Source: Deltaproteobacteria bacterium (GTDB taxonomy: Bacteria > Desulfobacterota > Desulfobacteria > Desulfobacterales > JAUVGT01). From it: a DNA stretch of 6,177 nucleotides. Positions within the stretch are counted from its first letter, which is position 1, and each line of letters begins with the position of its first letter. The stretch is taken from the NCBI GenBank assembly GCA_030593645.1, contig JAUVGT010000296.1:1-6177 (forward strand), given 5' to 3'. A program made the translations under genes and the position numbers. Positions 1-6,177 of this stretch are shown in pieces. Under the pieces are notes generated by a model. That model made no database searches. It was given only the letters and a program-made list of their open reading frames with translations, and was not told where the DNA came from.

Positions 1-627
1 AGAGGGTGGCTGGATCGGTTTGTTGCACCTTAGCTCACACTCTGTACATTCTTTAGTCCATCCATTCGGACATTGAAATGTGGCCGGACATTTGGGTACA
101 CAGATAAATCCATCCGTGTTTGACTGTTTCGTTTTCCATCCGGATGGGCACTGATTAAATGGCTTAGGCTTAAAAGTAAATTTCGGTTTTACTGTAACCT
201 TAACACTTACCTGACCGCTGCACTGAGCGTTTGCGGTGGTTTTACCCATAACAATGAGTGTATAGGTTCCCACTTTATCATATTTGGGCCAGAAGGCGTT
301 ATTCGGATTCGCGTATGGAAAACTTTTTGAGTTACCATACAAATACTGCGCGGAGCCGTCTCCTTTTGAAAGAATAAGTTGACAATCGCCTGCCGATGGA
401 GTCCCGTAAACTGTAACCTTGATCTTTTCCCCAGGTTTCGGATATGTGGGAGAAATCATAACCTTGGTAATTTTCGAAGGCAGCTTGGATGCAACAGGCG
501 TTTTCGCGGCTGCGGCCTTAGGTGTGGCGGCGGCCTTTTTTCTAACCGCTGTGGCACCCCAGGCGCTGGCAACTGCCAATGAAAAGACAAGTACGACACA
601 TAATAATAATCTGAATGTAAATTTCAT
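1..627 (-). CDS. Secreted cysteine-rich protein with Ig-like domain, function unknown (3' end outside window)
   Basis: An open frame of 209 codons runs from the ATG at 627 to the left edge without a stop, so the C-terminus is missing. The start is supported by AAAGGAG five bases upstream. Residues 1-25 form a Sec signal peptide: K2 and R6, a hydrophobic core, and likely cleavage after ASA (22) or WGA (25). Residues 26-50 are an Ala/Lys/Pro-rich linker. Residues 52-147 look like a beta-sandwich of Ig or PKD type (ISPTYPKPGEKIKVTVYG, later GTYTLIVMG), with C82 and C136 as a possible disulfide pair. From 160 on the protein is Cys-rich, with C160, C176, C180, C186, C194, C197 and C201, and a duplicated CP[SN]GW motif at 160-164 and 186-190. 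I do not recognise the family. Export is well supported; a structural, adhesive or envelope-associated role is only inference. It lies downstream of the sensor kinase on the same strand but appears to have its own promoter. Confidence 0.82.
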   Translation of the reverse strand, partial: MKFTFRLLLCVVLVFSLAVASAWGATAVRKKAAATPKAAAAKTPVASKLPSKITKVMISPTYPKPGEKIKVTVYGTPSAGDCQLILSKGDGSAQYLYGNSKSFPYANPNNAFWPKYDKVGTYTLIVMGKTTANAQCSGQVSVKVTVKPKFTFKPKPFNQCPSGWKTKQSNTDGFICVPKCPATFQCPNGWTKECTECELRCNKPIQPPS

Positions 628-632
628 AAAAT

Positions 633-639
633 CTCCTTT
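633..639 (-). promoter_or_regulatory. Ribosome binding site of the secreted protein
   Basis: Read on the minus strand this is AAAGGAG, a near-perfect Shine-Dalgarno sequence that ends five bases before the ATG at 627. It fixes the start of the secreted protein and supports a real gene here although its stop lies outside the window. Confidence 0.75.
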
Positions 640-698
640 TGTAAATCGATTATTGCCATTTCTTCAAATTTATCTACCCATAAGTGGTCATTCACGTT

Positions 699-739
699 AA
701 AAAGGTTCAAAATTTTTAGATTTTTTAAAGAACCTTTTT
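699..739 (-). terminator. Hairpin between kinase and secreted-protein genes, probable terminator of the kinase
   Basis: A perfect 10-bp inverted repeat (699-708 AAAAAGGTTC, 730-739 GAACCTTTTT) encloses a 21-base, almost purely A/T loop. Read on the minus strand it comes about 50 bases after the kinase stop codon, and its 3' arm ends in five T, followed by AA. This fits a rho-independent terminator with a long loop and a short T tract. On the plus strand the arm ends in six T, so it could also stop transcription from the other side, but no plus-strand gene leads into it. The GC part of the stem is short, so strength is uncertain. Confidence 0.5.
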
Positions 740-740
740 T

Positions 741-769
741 AGTATATACGTATAGAATTGAGACGACAA
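741..769 (-). promoter_or_regulatory. Predicted sigma-70-type promoter for the secreted protein
   Basis: On the minus strand TTGTCG (764-769) is separated by exactly 17 bases from TATACT (741-746). The -10 box matches consensus at five of six positions and the -35 at four of six. The expected start point is near 734, which gives a leader of about 105 bases before the ATG at 627. The start would fall inside the 5' arm of the adjacent hairpin, so the full hairpin could form only in transcripts reading through from the kinase, not in those from this promoter. Confidence 0.5.
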
Positions 770-786
770 AAATATTCTAAAGGCAT

Positions 787-3564
787 TTATAGCAGCCATT
801 TATCAACCATCCCTGATATATTTTCCAGTCTGGTCGGTTTTGGAATATAATCATTCATGCCCGCCTGAATGCACTTTTTATCATCCCCGTCCATTGCATT
901 GCCTGTTAACGCAATCACAGGAACATCATGATTTAGAACATCAGACTCCGGATTCCGTATAATCCCGACTGCTTCATAGCCATCCATCACATTCATCTGG
1001 CAATCCATAAAGACAAGATCATATGAGATCTTTTCGAGGGCTTTCACGGCCTCCAGCCCATTGACCGCCAGATCGGTTCGAAAACCGAGCTTCTTAAGCA
1101 TCGTGAGTACCACTTTCTGGTTAACAACGTTATCTTCCACAAGGAGCAAACGGAATTTCGCGTGCCGGTCTTCACTAATGCTGTGACGTGTGATAAAATT
1201 TTTCGATTTGCTGCCTGCTTTTCTATTTCTTCCTATGATTTGTGTCAGGCAGTCATACAACTCAGCTTTCCGAACCGGCTTGCTTAAATACGCTCCAAAA
1301 CCGATATCCTGCGCGGCCTGAGCATCCCCCCGTTTGGCGACAGAGGACATCATAACAAGACGAATATCCTCAAGTTTATCATCCTGCTTAATCATTCTAC
1401 CCATCTCATCACCGTTCATACCGGGCAGCAACATATCAAGAATGGCGACTTCAAAAGATTTTCCTTCATCATGCGCTTTAAATAAAAGATTAAGACCTTC
1501 CCGGCTGTTATTCGCAAGCTGAAAATCGATGCCCCATGAAGTAAATTGACTTTTTATAATATCCCGATTTGTTTTCGCGTCGTCAACAAAAAGCACCTTG
1601 ACTCCTTTTAAATCCGCCGTATCAATTACACCGGGACTTCTATCAGATTTTAGGAATTTAACAGTAAACCAGAAAGCAGCGCCTTTACCCGATTTACTTT
1701 TCACTCCGATATCGCCTCCCATGAGATCACAAAGCTGTTTTGATATGGATAGCCCAAGACCCGTTCCACCGTATTTTCTGATTGTGGACGCATCCACTTG
1801 TGTGAAGGTTTCAAAAATGTACTTCTCCTTATTTCCCGGTAAACCAATACCTGTATCAGTAACTGTAAATTCAAGTGTGATTGTTGAATCTATTTCTGAT
1901 TTTACTTTTCCGAATATTTCAATCTTCCCTTCAGATGTAAATTTTAATGAATTTCCTACCAGGTTGTTAAGAATCTGGCGAAGCCGTCCCGGATCTCCCT
2001 TAACAAAATCGGGAAGCGTGTCATCGAGCAAGCAGGTAAAATCGAGTCCTTTTTCTTCCGCTCGATATGACATGGAGGTGACAAAATCATCCATCATCGA
2101 TCGAATATTAAAATCCTTTTCTTCAAATTCGAGTTTGCCCGCTTCGATTTTGGAAAAATCGAGTATATCGTTAATAAGCGACAGCAGGGACTCGGCACTG
2201 TTTTTAACAGCTTCCACGTATGTATACTGCTCATCCGTTAAATCCGTATCTAACAGCAAACCATTCATTCCAAGCACACCGTTCATCGGTGTTCGAATTT
2301 CGTGCGACATATTGGCCAGGAACTCAGATTTAGCCCTATTTGCGGAGTTTGCTTCTATTGTCATTCTTTTGAGCATCTGTTCGGTATTTTTTCTTTCATG
2401 TATTTCAGACTGCAGAGCCGCGTTCGATTTTAATAATTCCTTTGTCCGGTCCTGAACCCTTATTTCAAGTTCATCCCGTGCTTGAGCCAGCTCTTTCTCA
2501 GCGATTTTGCTTTGCGTAATATCATACCATGAGCTGATAACCTCTTTTCTGCCGTCATTATGCGTATAAACACATTTTTCATCGTGCAGCCACCGGTAAT
2601 CCCCATTCACATCCTTAAACCGGTACTCGTCTGCAACAACATCTTCCAATTTTAATTTAGCGATGCTATCCATAATACTCTGTAAATCATCAGGGTGAAC
2701 ACAGCTTTTCCAGAATTCGAAATCCCTCATAAAATCCGTCGTATTGTAACCCAGGATTTTTTTCACATTATCACTGACAAATGAAAAAGCATATCCACCG
2801 GCAGTAAATTCAAAAGTGGATATTACTGCCGGACTTCTTGAAATAAGATAATTCAACTTACTCTGAATGCCAAAAGAAATAGGTGTCATCAGTTCATATT
2901 TAATTATTGCAAAACCAATAATCAGTGCCATCATAGTTGTAAGTGCTGTGGTTAACGGGAAAACGTTGGATTTTGTAATCTGCGGTATCAGTTCAGTGGT
3001 GATCCCCCCAATAAGCGGAATGGATATGGCAAAAAAAAGGAGGTATGAACGAGACCGTGCAACCTTTGAATCGGATCTGAGAAAATAAAAAATATTCAAT
3101 ATCAATGCGGTAACAACACAACCGACAATATAAAGTATATGCAGATAATAAAGATCTCCCTCTACGGGTTTATAACCCCAATGTAATAACTCTACTGATT
3201 GGGTCACAAGATCTGTTGAATGCTCCAATACCTCAAAAATAGCTGGAAATGAATAGATGACCGAAAATAAAAAATACTTTTTTGGACCTGTAATAGTGAT
3301 TTTTGTAAAATGAAAAAAGAAGTGTAAAAGTAAGGTTGAGGAATAGCAGGCACCCAATGTTCCAATTCTCAACCAGAATAATGCAGTATTCTTATCCGAA
3401 GCGATGAGCCTTAAAAAGTCCGTACAACTCCAGAAGGCGACACACATGGTGAATAGAAAAAAAATACGATTTTCAGTTTCTTTATAACCCCTGTGGAGGA
3501 TATAAATACCAAGCAATATATTGGCGACACATCCGATAAATGGTAGGAAGGAATAATAATTCAT
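787..3564 (-). CDS. Membrane hybrid sensor histidine kinase: 7TM-PAS-HisKA-HATPase-REC-REC
   Basis: This complete 925-residue protein senses a signal at the inner membrane and autophosphorylates for a phosphorelay. Residues 5-222 hold seven hydrophobic segments (about 5-24, 33-53, 62-86, 96-112, 139-161, 173-191, 202-222), resembling the 7TM sensor region of some histidine kinases. A PAS/PAC domain follows at about 245-350 (HPDD 290-293, YRFKDVNGDYRWL 314-326), then a coiled coil at about 352-405. HisKA has the H-box SHEIRTP with phospho-acceptor H421. The ATPase has the N-box around N534-N538, G1 DTGIGL (570-575) and G2 GGTGLGL (599-605). Receiver 1 (about 655-775) has D661/D662, D710 and K762; receiver 2 (about 804-922) has E810/D811, D854, T887 and K909. 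All catalytic residues appear intact. There is no HPt or DNA-binding domain, so the phosphate must pass to a separate protein. The signal is unknown. The start codon has only a weak GAG-type ribosome site. It is divergent from the hydrolase gene. Confidence 0.95.
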   Translation of the reverse strand: MNYYSFLPFIGCVANILLGIYILHRGYKETENRIFFLFTMCVAFWSCTDFLRLIASDKNTALFWLRIGTLGACYSSTLLLHFFFHFTKITITGPKKYFLFSVIYSFPAIFEVLEHSTDLVTQSVELLHWGYKPVEGDLYYLHILYIVGCVVTALILNIFYFLRSDSKVARSRSYLLFFAISIPLIGGITTELIPQITKSNVFPLTTALTTMMALIIGFAIIKYELMTPISFGIQSKLNYLISRSPAVISTFEFTAGGYAFSFVSDNVKKILGYNTTDFMRDFEFWKSCVHPDDLQSIMDSIAKLKLEDVVADEYRFKDVNGDYRWLHDEKCVYTHNDGRKEVISSWYDITQSKIAEKELAQARDELEIRVQDRTKELLKSNAALQSEIHERKNTEQMLKRMTIEANSANRAKSEFLANMSHEIRTPMNGVLGMNGLLLDTDLTDEQYTYVEAVKNSAESLLSLINDILDFSKIEAGKLEFEEKDFNIRSMMDDFVTSMSYRAEEKGLDFTCLLDDTLPDFVKGDPGRLRQILNNLVGNSLKFTSEGKIEIFGKVKSEIDSTITLEFTVTDTGIGLPGNKEKYIFETFTQVDASTIRKYGGTGLGLSISKQLCDLMGGDIGVKSKSGKGAAFWFTVKFLKSDRSPGVIDTADLKGVKVLFVDDAKTNRDIIKSQFTSWGIDFQLANNSREGLNLLFKAHDEGKSFEVAILDMLLPGMNGDEMGRMIKQDDKLEDIRLVMMSSVAKRGDAQAAQDIGFGAYLSKPVRKAELYDCLTQIIGRNRKAGSKSKNFITRHSISEDRHAKFRLLLVEDNVVNQKVVLTMLKKLGFRTDLAVNGLEAVKALEKISYDLVFMDCQMNVMDGYEAVGIIRNPESDVLNHDVPVIALTGNAMDGDDKKCIQAGMNDYIPKPTRLENISGMVDKWLL

Positions 3565-3660
3565 TATTAAATCTCATTGATTATTAGAAACATTTCAACC
3601 AAATGAATATATTACATAATTCGAACCCACCGGAGGCGGATTCACTCCAGCACCTAATTT

Positions 3661-3678
3661 AAATCTTGGGGGAGATTT
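3661..3678. repeat. Short inverted repeat AAATCT-N6-AGATTT
   Basis: Perfect 6-bp arms flank the six-base spacer TGGGGG. It lies about 97 bases upstream of the kinase start. It could be an operator-like dyad for the kinase or a weak hairpin; a repeat of this size in A/T-rich DNA can also arise by chance. Confidence 0.3.
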
Positions 3679-3878
3679 TGAGGACATTTTTAAATAATAA
3701 CTCAACTATAACACCAAAATCAAATTCTTTGTGGATTTTATTTGTGTTGAGCCATACCATGACAATAAAACCTGCCGCATTGCCGCCTGATCATGCGTCA
3801 CCCGCCTATAGTGCAGTCATCGGTTCTAACACATATTCTTGAGATAGGTTCATGCTAATCGTGCAGGTCATTGAAGAC

Positions 3879-3896
3879 TTGTCTTGCAATAGACAA
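3879..3896. repeat. Inverted repeat TTGTCT-N6-AGACAA just upstream of the hydrolase
   Basis: Perfect 6-bp arms flank the six-base spacer TGCAAT, ending 18 bases before the hydrolase ATG. Position and symmetry fit a regulator binding site or a 5'-leader hairpin near the start codon. No regulator is encoded in the window to pair it with, so this is only a candidate. Confidence 0.35.
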
Positions 3897-3914
3897 ACCT
3901 GATACAAGAAAATC

Positions 3915-4889
3915 ATGTCAAAAATCATTATCTGCATTCATGGGCTTGGAAATAAACCACCTGAAAAAATATTAACCAAGTGGTGGAAGCAATCGATCAA
4001 AGAAGGCCTTAACAAAATCGGTCACCCGAGAATCTTCCTTAATTTAAAACTTGTATACTGGGCTCGGTTTTTAAATCAAACACCATTGGATCCGAATCAA
4101 AGAGATAAAGATCACCCACTCTTTTTAAGTGATCCCTATATCCCCTCTACAAATGATAAAACGATCCGGCAGGAAACCAGCGAATTCAAACGAAAACTGA
4201 TTGACCAAATTCATAAGCAGCTTAGCAGAATTTTGTTAAACGATGATATGTCTATTAATTTCAAGTCGGTTACGGATTATATTATCCAGCGCTATTTTAA
4301 AGATCTTGATGCTTATTATTAAAAAAACTGTTTAAATGAAAACCAAACTGAACAGCCCGCCAGGGAAGTGATTCGCAACCAACTGGCGGCTGTTCTTGAA
4401 AAACACCGTAAAAAAAAGATTTTACTGATTGCTCATTCAATGGGTTCGATTATCGCTTTTGATGTGCTGACCCATACCGTACCTCATGTTCGCATTCATA
4501 CATTCGCGACCATCGGTTCACCATTAGGATCACCGGTTGTCATCAGTAAAATAGTATCTGAGCAGCTTAATAAAGTAAAAAGAATATCTTCGGTCAGGAC
4601 TCCGGATAATATCACCCATGCCTGGTACAATTTGTCTGATTTAAATGACAAGGTAGCCCTGGACTACCACCTGGCAGATGATTTTGAAACCAATTCCAAA
4701 AATATAAAAACAATTGATAAAGAAGTGACCAACGACTATCGTTATCGGCAAAACATTAACCCGCATAAATCTTATGGCTATCTTAGGACTCCCGAAATGG
4801 CCGTAATCATACATAATTTTATAAACCAGGGACGAAGCAGATGGCTGATTCGATTGATCGATAAAATAAACAGGTTTTTGACACGGTAA
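3915..4889 (+). pseudogene. Alpha/beta-hydrolase (lipase/esterase-like), split by an in-frame stop codon
   Basis: Two open stretches, 3915-4322 (135 residues) and 4368-4889 (up to 173 residues), lie in the same frame and are separated only by TAA at 4320-4322. The codons from 4323 to 4367 are open and read KNCLNENQTEQPARE, so together they form one 324-codon gene. The first part starts MSKIIICIHGLGN, with the HG oxyanion-type motif at residues 9-13. The second part has the nucleophile elbow AHSMG with S175 (counting across the stop), GSPLGSP after the next strand, a likely acid at D245 in LNDKVALD, and a likely catalytic H284 in NPHKSYGYLRTPE. This is a serine hydrolase fold; the substrate cannot be told. 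No signal peptide is seen, so it would be cytoplasmic. The stop separates HG from the Ser-Asp-His triad, so neither half should be active. The GTG at 4368 lacks a well-spaced ribosome site. The ATG at 3915 also has only a weak purine-rich leader. Confidence 0.8.
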
Positions 4890-4914
4890 AAAACCGATAA
4901 CCGTTAAACGATGG

Positions 4915-4920
4915 TGAGGT
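4915..4920 (+). promoter_or_regulatory. Ribosome binding site that sets the glpD start
   Basis: TGAGGT ends five bases before the ATG at 4926. The alternative in-frame ATG at 4911 has no Shine-Dalgarno sequence ahead of it and would itself overlap this site, so 4926 is the better start. Confidence 0.6.
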
Positions 4921-4925
4921 TATAT

Positions 4926-6041
4926 ATGCGCAGAGAAGAAATGCTGTCCAGAATACAGGAACAGGACATGATATGGGATTTAATTATTATCGGGGGCGGG
5001 GCAACAGGCTTGGGTACTGCGATTGAAGCCGCTTCACGGGGATATAAAATATTATTAATGGAACAGGGGGATTTTGGCCAGGGTACCTCCAGCCGAAGCA
5101 CAAAACTGATTCATGGCGGTGTACGCTACCTCCAGCAGGGAAATGTCTCACTGGTTTTAGAATCACTGAAAGAGCGTGGTCTGTTATTAAAAAATGCCCC
5201 CCATCTGGTGCATAATGTTCCATTTGTGGTCCCGGTTTACGATTGGTGGGAAAGCCCTTTTTATGGAATCGGTTTGAAATTATATGATGTACTGGCAGGA
5301 AAACACGGATTTGGTAAATCTAAAATCCTGTCTAAAGAAAAAACACTTGAATTGTTACCTACCGTGGAAACAGATGGTCTGAGGGGTGGAGTCATTTATC
5401 ATGACGGACAATTTGATGATGCCCGGCTCGCAGTCAACCTGGCCCAAACAGCCGTCCGGCAAGGTGGTACACTGATTAACTATATGAAGGTAACTGATTT
5501 TACAAAAAAAGAAGATATTATCAGAAGTGTCATTGCCCGTGATTTGGAAAATAAAAAAGAATATGAACTAAAAGGAAAAGCAATAATCAACGCCACGGGT
5601 GTTTTTACCGATTCGATTCGCCGTTTGGACGATCCCGGAGTAAAGGCAATGATCAATGCAAGCCAGGGGGCCCATATAGTCCTGGACAAATCATTTCTCC
5701 CGGGAGATACGGCGGTTATGGTACCGCATACCGATGACGGCAGGGTCATCTTTGCTATTCCCTGGTATAACAGGGTCATAGTCGGCACTACAGAAACACC
5801 GGCTAAAAAAATTGAATTGGAGCCGCGTCCACAGGCTGAAGAAATAGATTTTCTCCTTTCACAAATCGCCCGATATCTCACCAAGGATCCGGCTGTTGAA
5901 GATATCCGAAGCGCTTTTGCCGGATTGCGTCCCCTGGTGAGCTTCGGACCAAATGAGAATACTGCTGCGATCTCCCGTGACCACACCTTACATATATCAA
6001 GCTCCGGGCTGATCACAATCACCGGGGGTAAGTGGACATAA
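4926..6041 (+). pseudogene. glpD: FAD-dependent glycerol-3-phosphate dehydrogenase, 3'-truncated by an insertion sequence
   Basis: The intact enzyme oxidises sn-glycerol 3-phosphate to dihydroxyacetone phosphate at the cytoplasmic membrane, feeding electrons to quinone. From ATG 4926 the frame gives 371 residues; E. coli GlpD has about 500. Residues 18-30 hold the FAD Rossmann motif (LIIIGGGATGLG, GxGxxG at 23-28), with E46 at the end of the second strand. TSSRSTKLIHGGVRYL at 54-69 is strongly characteristic of the family, and AGLRPL with R335 is a likely substrate-phosphate contact. The frame ends at GGKWT followed by TAA, exactly where the family's second signature (GGKxxTYRxxA) should continue; the C-terminal domain is absent and IS sequence follows. 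The N-terminal FAD and substrate regions look undamaged, which suggests recent disruption. An upstream in-frame ATG at 4911 would add five residues. It lies 36 bases after the hydrolase remnant on the same strand. A stable, functional short form is possible but unlikely. Confidence 0.88.
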
Positions 6042-6058
6042 GCGCTAAGTTATTTTAC

Positions 6059-6087
6059 TTGACATATAATATGTTTTATCATATAGT
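6059..6087 (+). promoter_or_regulatory. Strong sigma-70-type promoter of the transposase
   Basis: TTGACA (6059-6064) is a perfect -35 box, the spacer is exactly 17 bases, and TATAGT (6082-6087) matches the -10 consensus at five of six positions. The start point would be near 6094, leaving a short leader before the ATG at 6118. It points into the element and so drives transposase. Confidence 0.68.
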
Positions 6088-6105
6088 TCCATCATAATAA
6101 TCGAT

Positions 6106-6110
6106 GGAGA
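6106..6110 (+). promoter_or_regulatory. Ribosome binding site of the transposase
   Basis: GGAGA lies seven bases before the ATG at 6118, a good Shine-Dalgarno spacing that supports this start codon. Confidence 0.62.
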
Positions 6111-6117
6111 TAAAAAT

Positions 6118-6177
6118 ATGATAACAGAAGACTGGCCAGTATTGCTATCCTTTTTTCCAAATAATTGGATTGAATTA
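6118..6177 (+). CDS. IS4-family transposase, N-terminal 20 codons only
   Basis: The frame opens at ATG 6118 and is still open at the right edge. The visible start contains EDWPVLLSFFPNNW. I recognise a DWPxLLSxxPxNW start from IS4-type (DDE) transposases common in Desulfobacterota genomes, where it precedes a segment that binds the element ends. The DDE catalytic residues lie beyond the window, so activity cannot be judged. The promoter, ribosome site and position straight after the broken glpD all support the call. The family assignment is from memory of this N-terminal motif and rests on 20 residues. Confidence 0.65.
   Translation, partial: MITEDWPVLLSFFPNNWIEL

Larger units (their letters stand above)
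3565..3914. other. 350-base divergent intergenic region, no gene seen
   Basis: This gap separates the start of the kinase (minus) from the start of the hydrolase (plus), so it should hold the promoters of both. I found no pair of -35 and -10 boxes that I would defend on either strand. It holds two short inverted repeats (3661-3678 and 3879-3896) and a GC-richer island at about 3622-3653 that stands out from the A/T-rich surroundings. Short open frames exist on the plus strand but lack ribosome binding sites or recognisable products. Confidence 0.6.
6041..6177 (+). mobile_element. Left end of an IS4-type insertion sequence inserted in glpD (partial)
   Basis: Similarity to glpD stops at the codons for GGKWT, and within 80 bases a promoter, a ribosome site and a transposase start appear. 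The boundary is placed near 6041 because ACATA at 6036-6040 could still be glpD (Thr-Tyr), while AGCGCTAAGTT fits no glpD continuation. The exact terminal inverted repeat and the target duplication cannot be set, as only one end lies in the window. The element would carry the lost 3' end of glpD away to beyond its right end. Confidence 0.68.

Noticed and set aside
1598..2455. Long plus-strand open frame opposite the kinase
   Set aside because: It is antisense to conserved HisKA, ATPase and coiled-coil sequence and shows only the low-complexity Ser-rich composition expected of a mirror frame.
3604..3663. 19-codon plus-strand frame starting MNILHNS
   Set aside because: No good ribosome site, very short and no known peptide; it also overlaps the tRNA-like island, so coding is not supported.
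3759..3842. 27-codon plus-strand frame starting MTIKPAALPP in the intergenic region, part of a longer open stretch from 3663
   Set aside because: No Shine-Dalgarno sequence before the ATG, no recognisable product, and open stretches of this size are expected by chance.
4314..4331. Programmed frameshift or stop-codon read-through at the A7 run
   Set aside because: Both halves are already in the same frame, so no shift is needed, and no stimulatory structure or recoding signal is evident; nonsense mutation is simpler.
4878..4883. Perfect TTGACA at the end of the hydrolase gene as a -35 box for glpD
   Set aside because: Nothing resembling a -10 box lies 16-18 bases downstream; the best candidate is at a spacing of about 20 and is poor.
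4368..4889. Independent hydrolase gene starting at GTG 4368
   Set aside because: It would lack the HG strand of the fold, the AGGGAA before it is too close for a ribosome site, and the sequence upstream of the GTG continues the same protein.
4873..4895. Inverted repeat GGTTTTT/AAAAACC around the hydrolase stop as a terminator
   Set aside because: The stem is mostly A-T and no T tract follows it on the plus strand, and glpD starts directly after.
5480..6022. 180-residue minus-strand open frame opposite glpD
   Set aside because: It mirrors conserved glpD codons, has no recognisable domain and no ribosome site of note.
1..6177. CRISPR array, complete RNA gene, toxin-antitoxin pair or new defence system
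   Set aside because: No regularly spaced repeats, complete tRNA or rRNA structure, or small paired genes are visible; the genes present fall into known families apart from the secreted protein.

Overview
The window reads as accessory, partly decaying chromosome from an A+T-leaning Gram-negative bacterium. The signs are a Sec-exported cysteine-rich protein, a large membrane hybrid sensor kinase, FAD-linked glycerol-3-phosphate dehydrogenase and an IS4-type transposase whose N-terminus is of a kind I associate with sulfate-reducing Desulfobacterota. That taxonomic guess rests on recognition, not on a search.

Layout. Positions 1-627 (minus) hold the 5' part of a gene for a secreted protein with an Ig-like domain and a Cys-rich tail; it runs off the left edge. 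Positions 628-786 hold a compact regulatory gap: a long-stem hairpin that probably ends the kinase transcript, abutting a good sigma-70-type promoter for the secreted protein. Positions 787-3564 (minus) encode a complete 925-residue hybrid histidine kinase: seven membrane segments, PAS, coiled coil, HisKA, HATPase, then two receivers. Positions 3565-3914 are a divergent non-coding gap with two short inverted repeats and no convincing promoter. Positions 3915-4889 (plus) are one alpha/beta-hydrolase gene cut by a single in-frame TAA at 4320-4322. Positions 4926-6041 (plus) are a glpD gene whose 3' third is missing; it breaks off inside its C-terminal signature. From about 6041 to the right edge lies the left end of an insertion sequence with its own strong promoter, ribosome binding site and the first 20 codons of the transposase.

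How the parts relate. The kinase and the secreted protein are transcribed in the same direction but look like separate transcription units. The kinase carries no DNA-binding output domain and no HPt domain, so it needs partners elsewhere. The hydrolase and glpD lie 36 bases apart on the same strand and could once have been co-transcribed; both now look inactivated, one by a nonsense codon and one by the IS. I found no CRISPR array, complete RNA gene, phage module or clearly new multi-gene system. The most interesting items are the uncharacterised Cys-rich exported protein and the two neighbouring gene disruptions.
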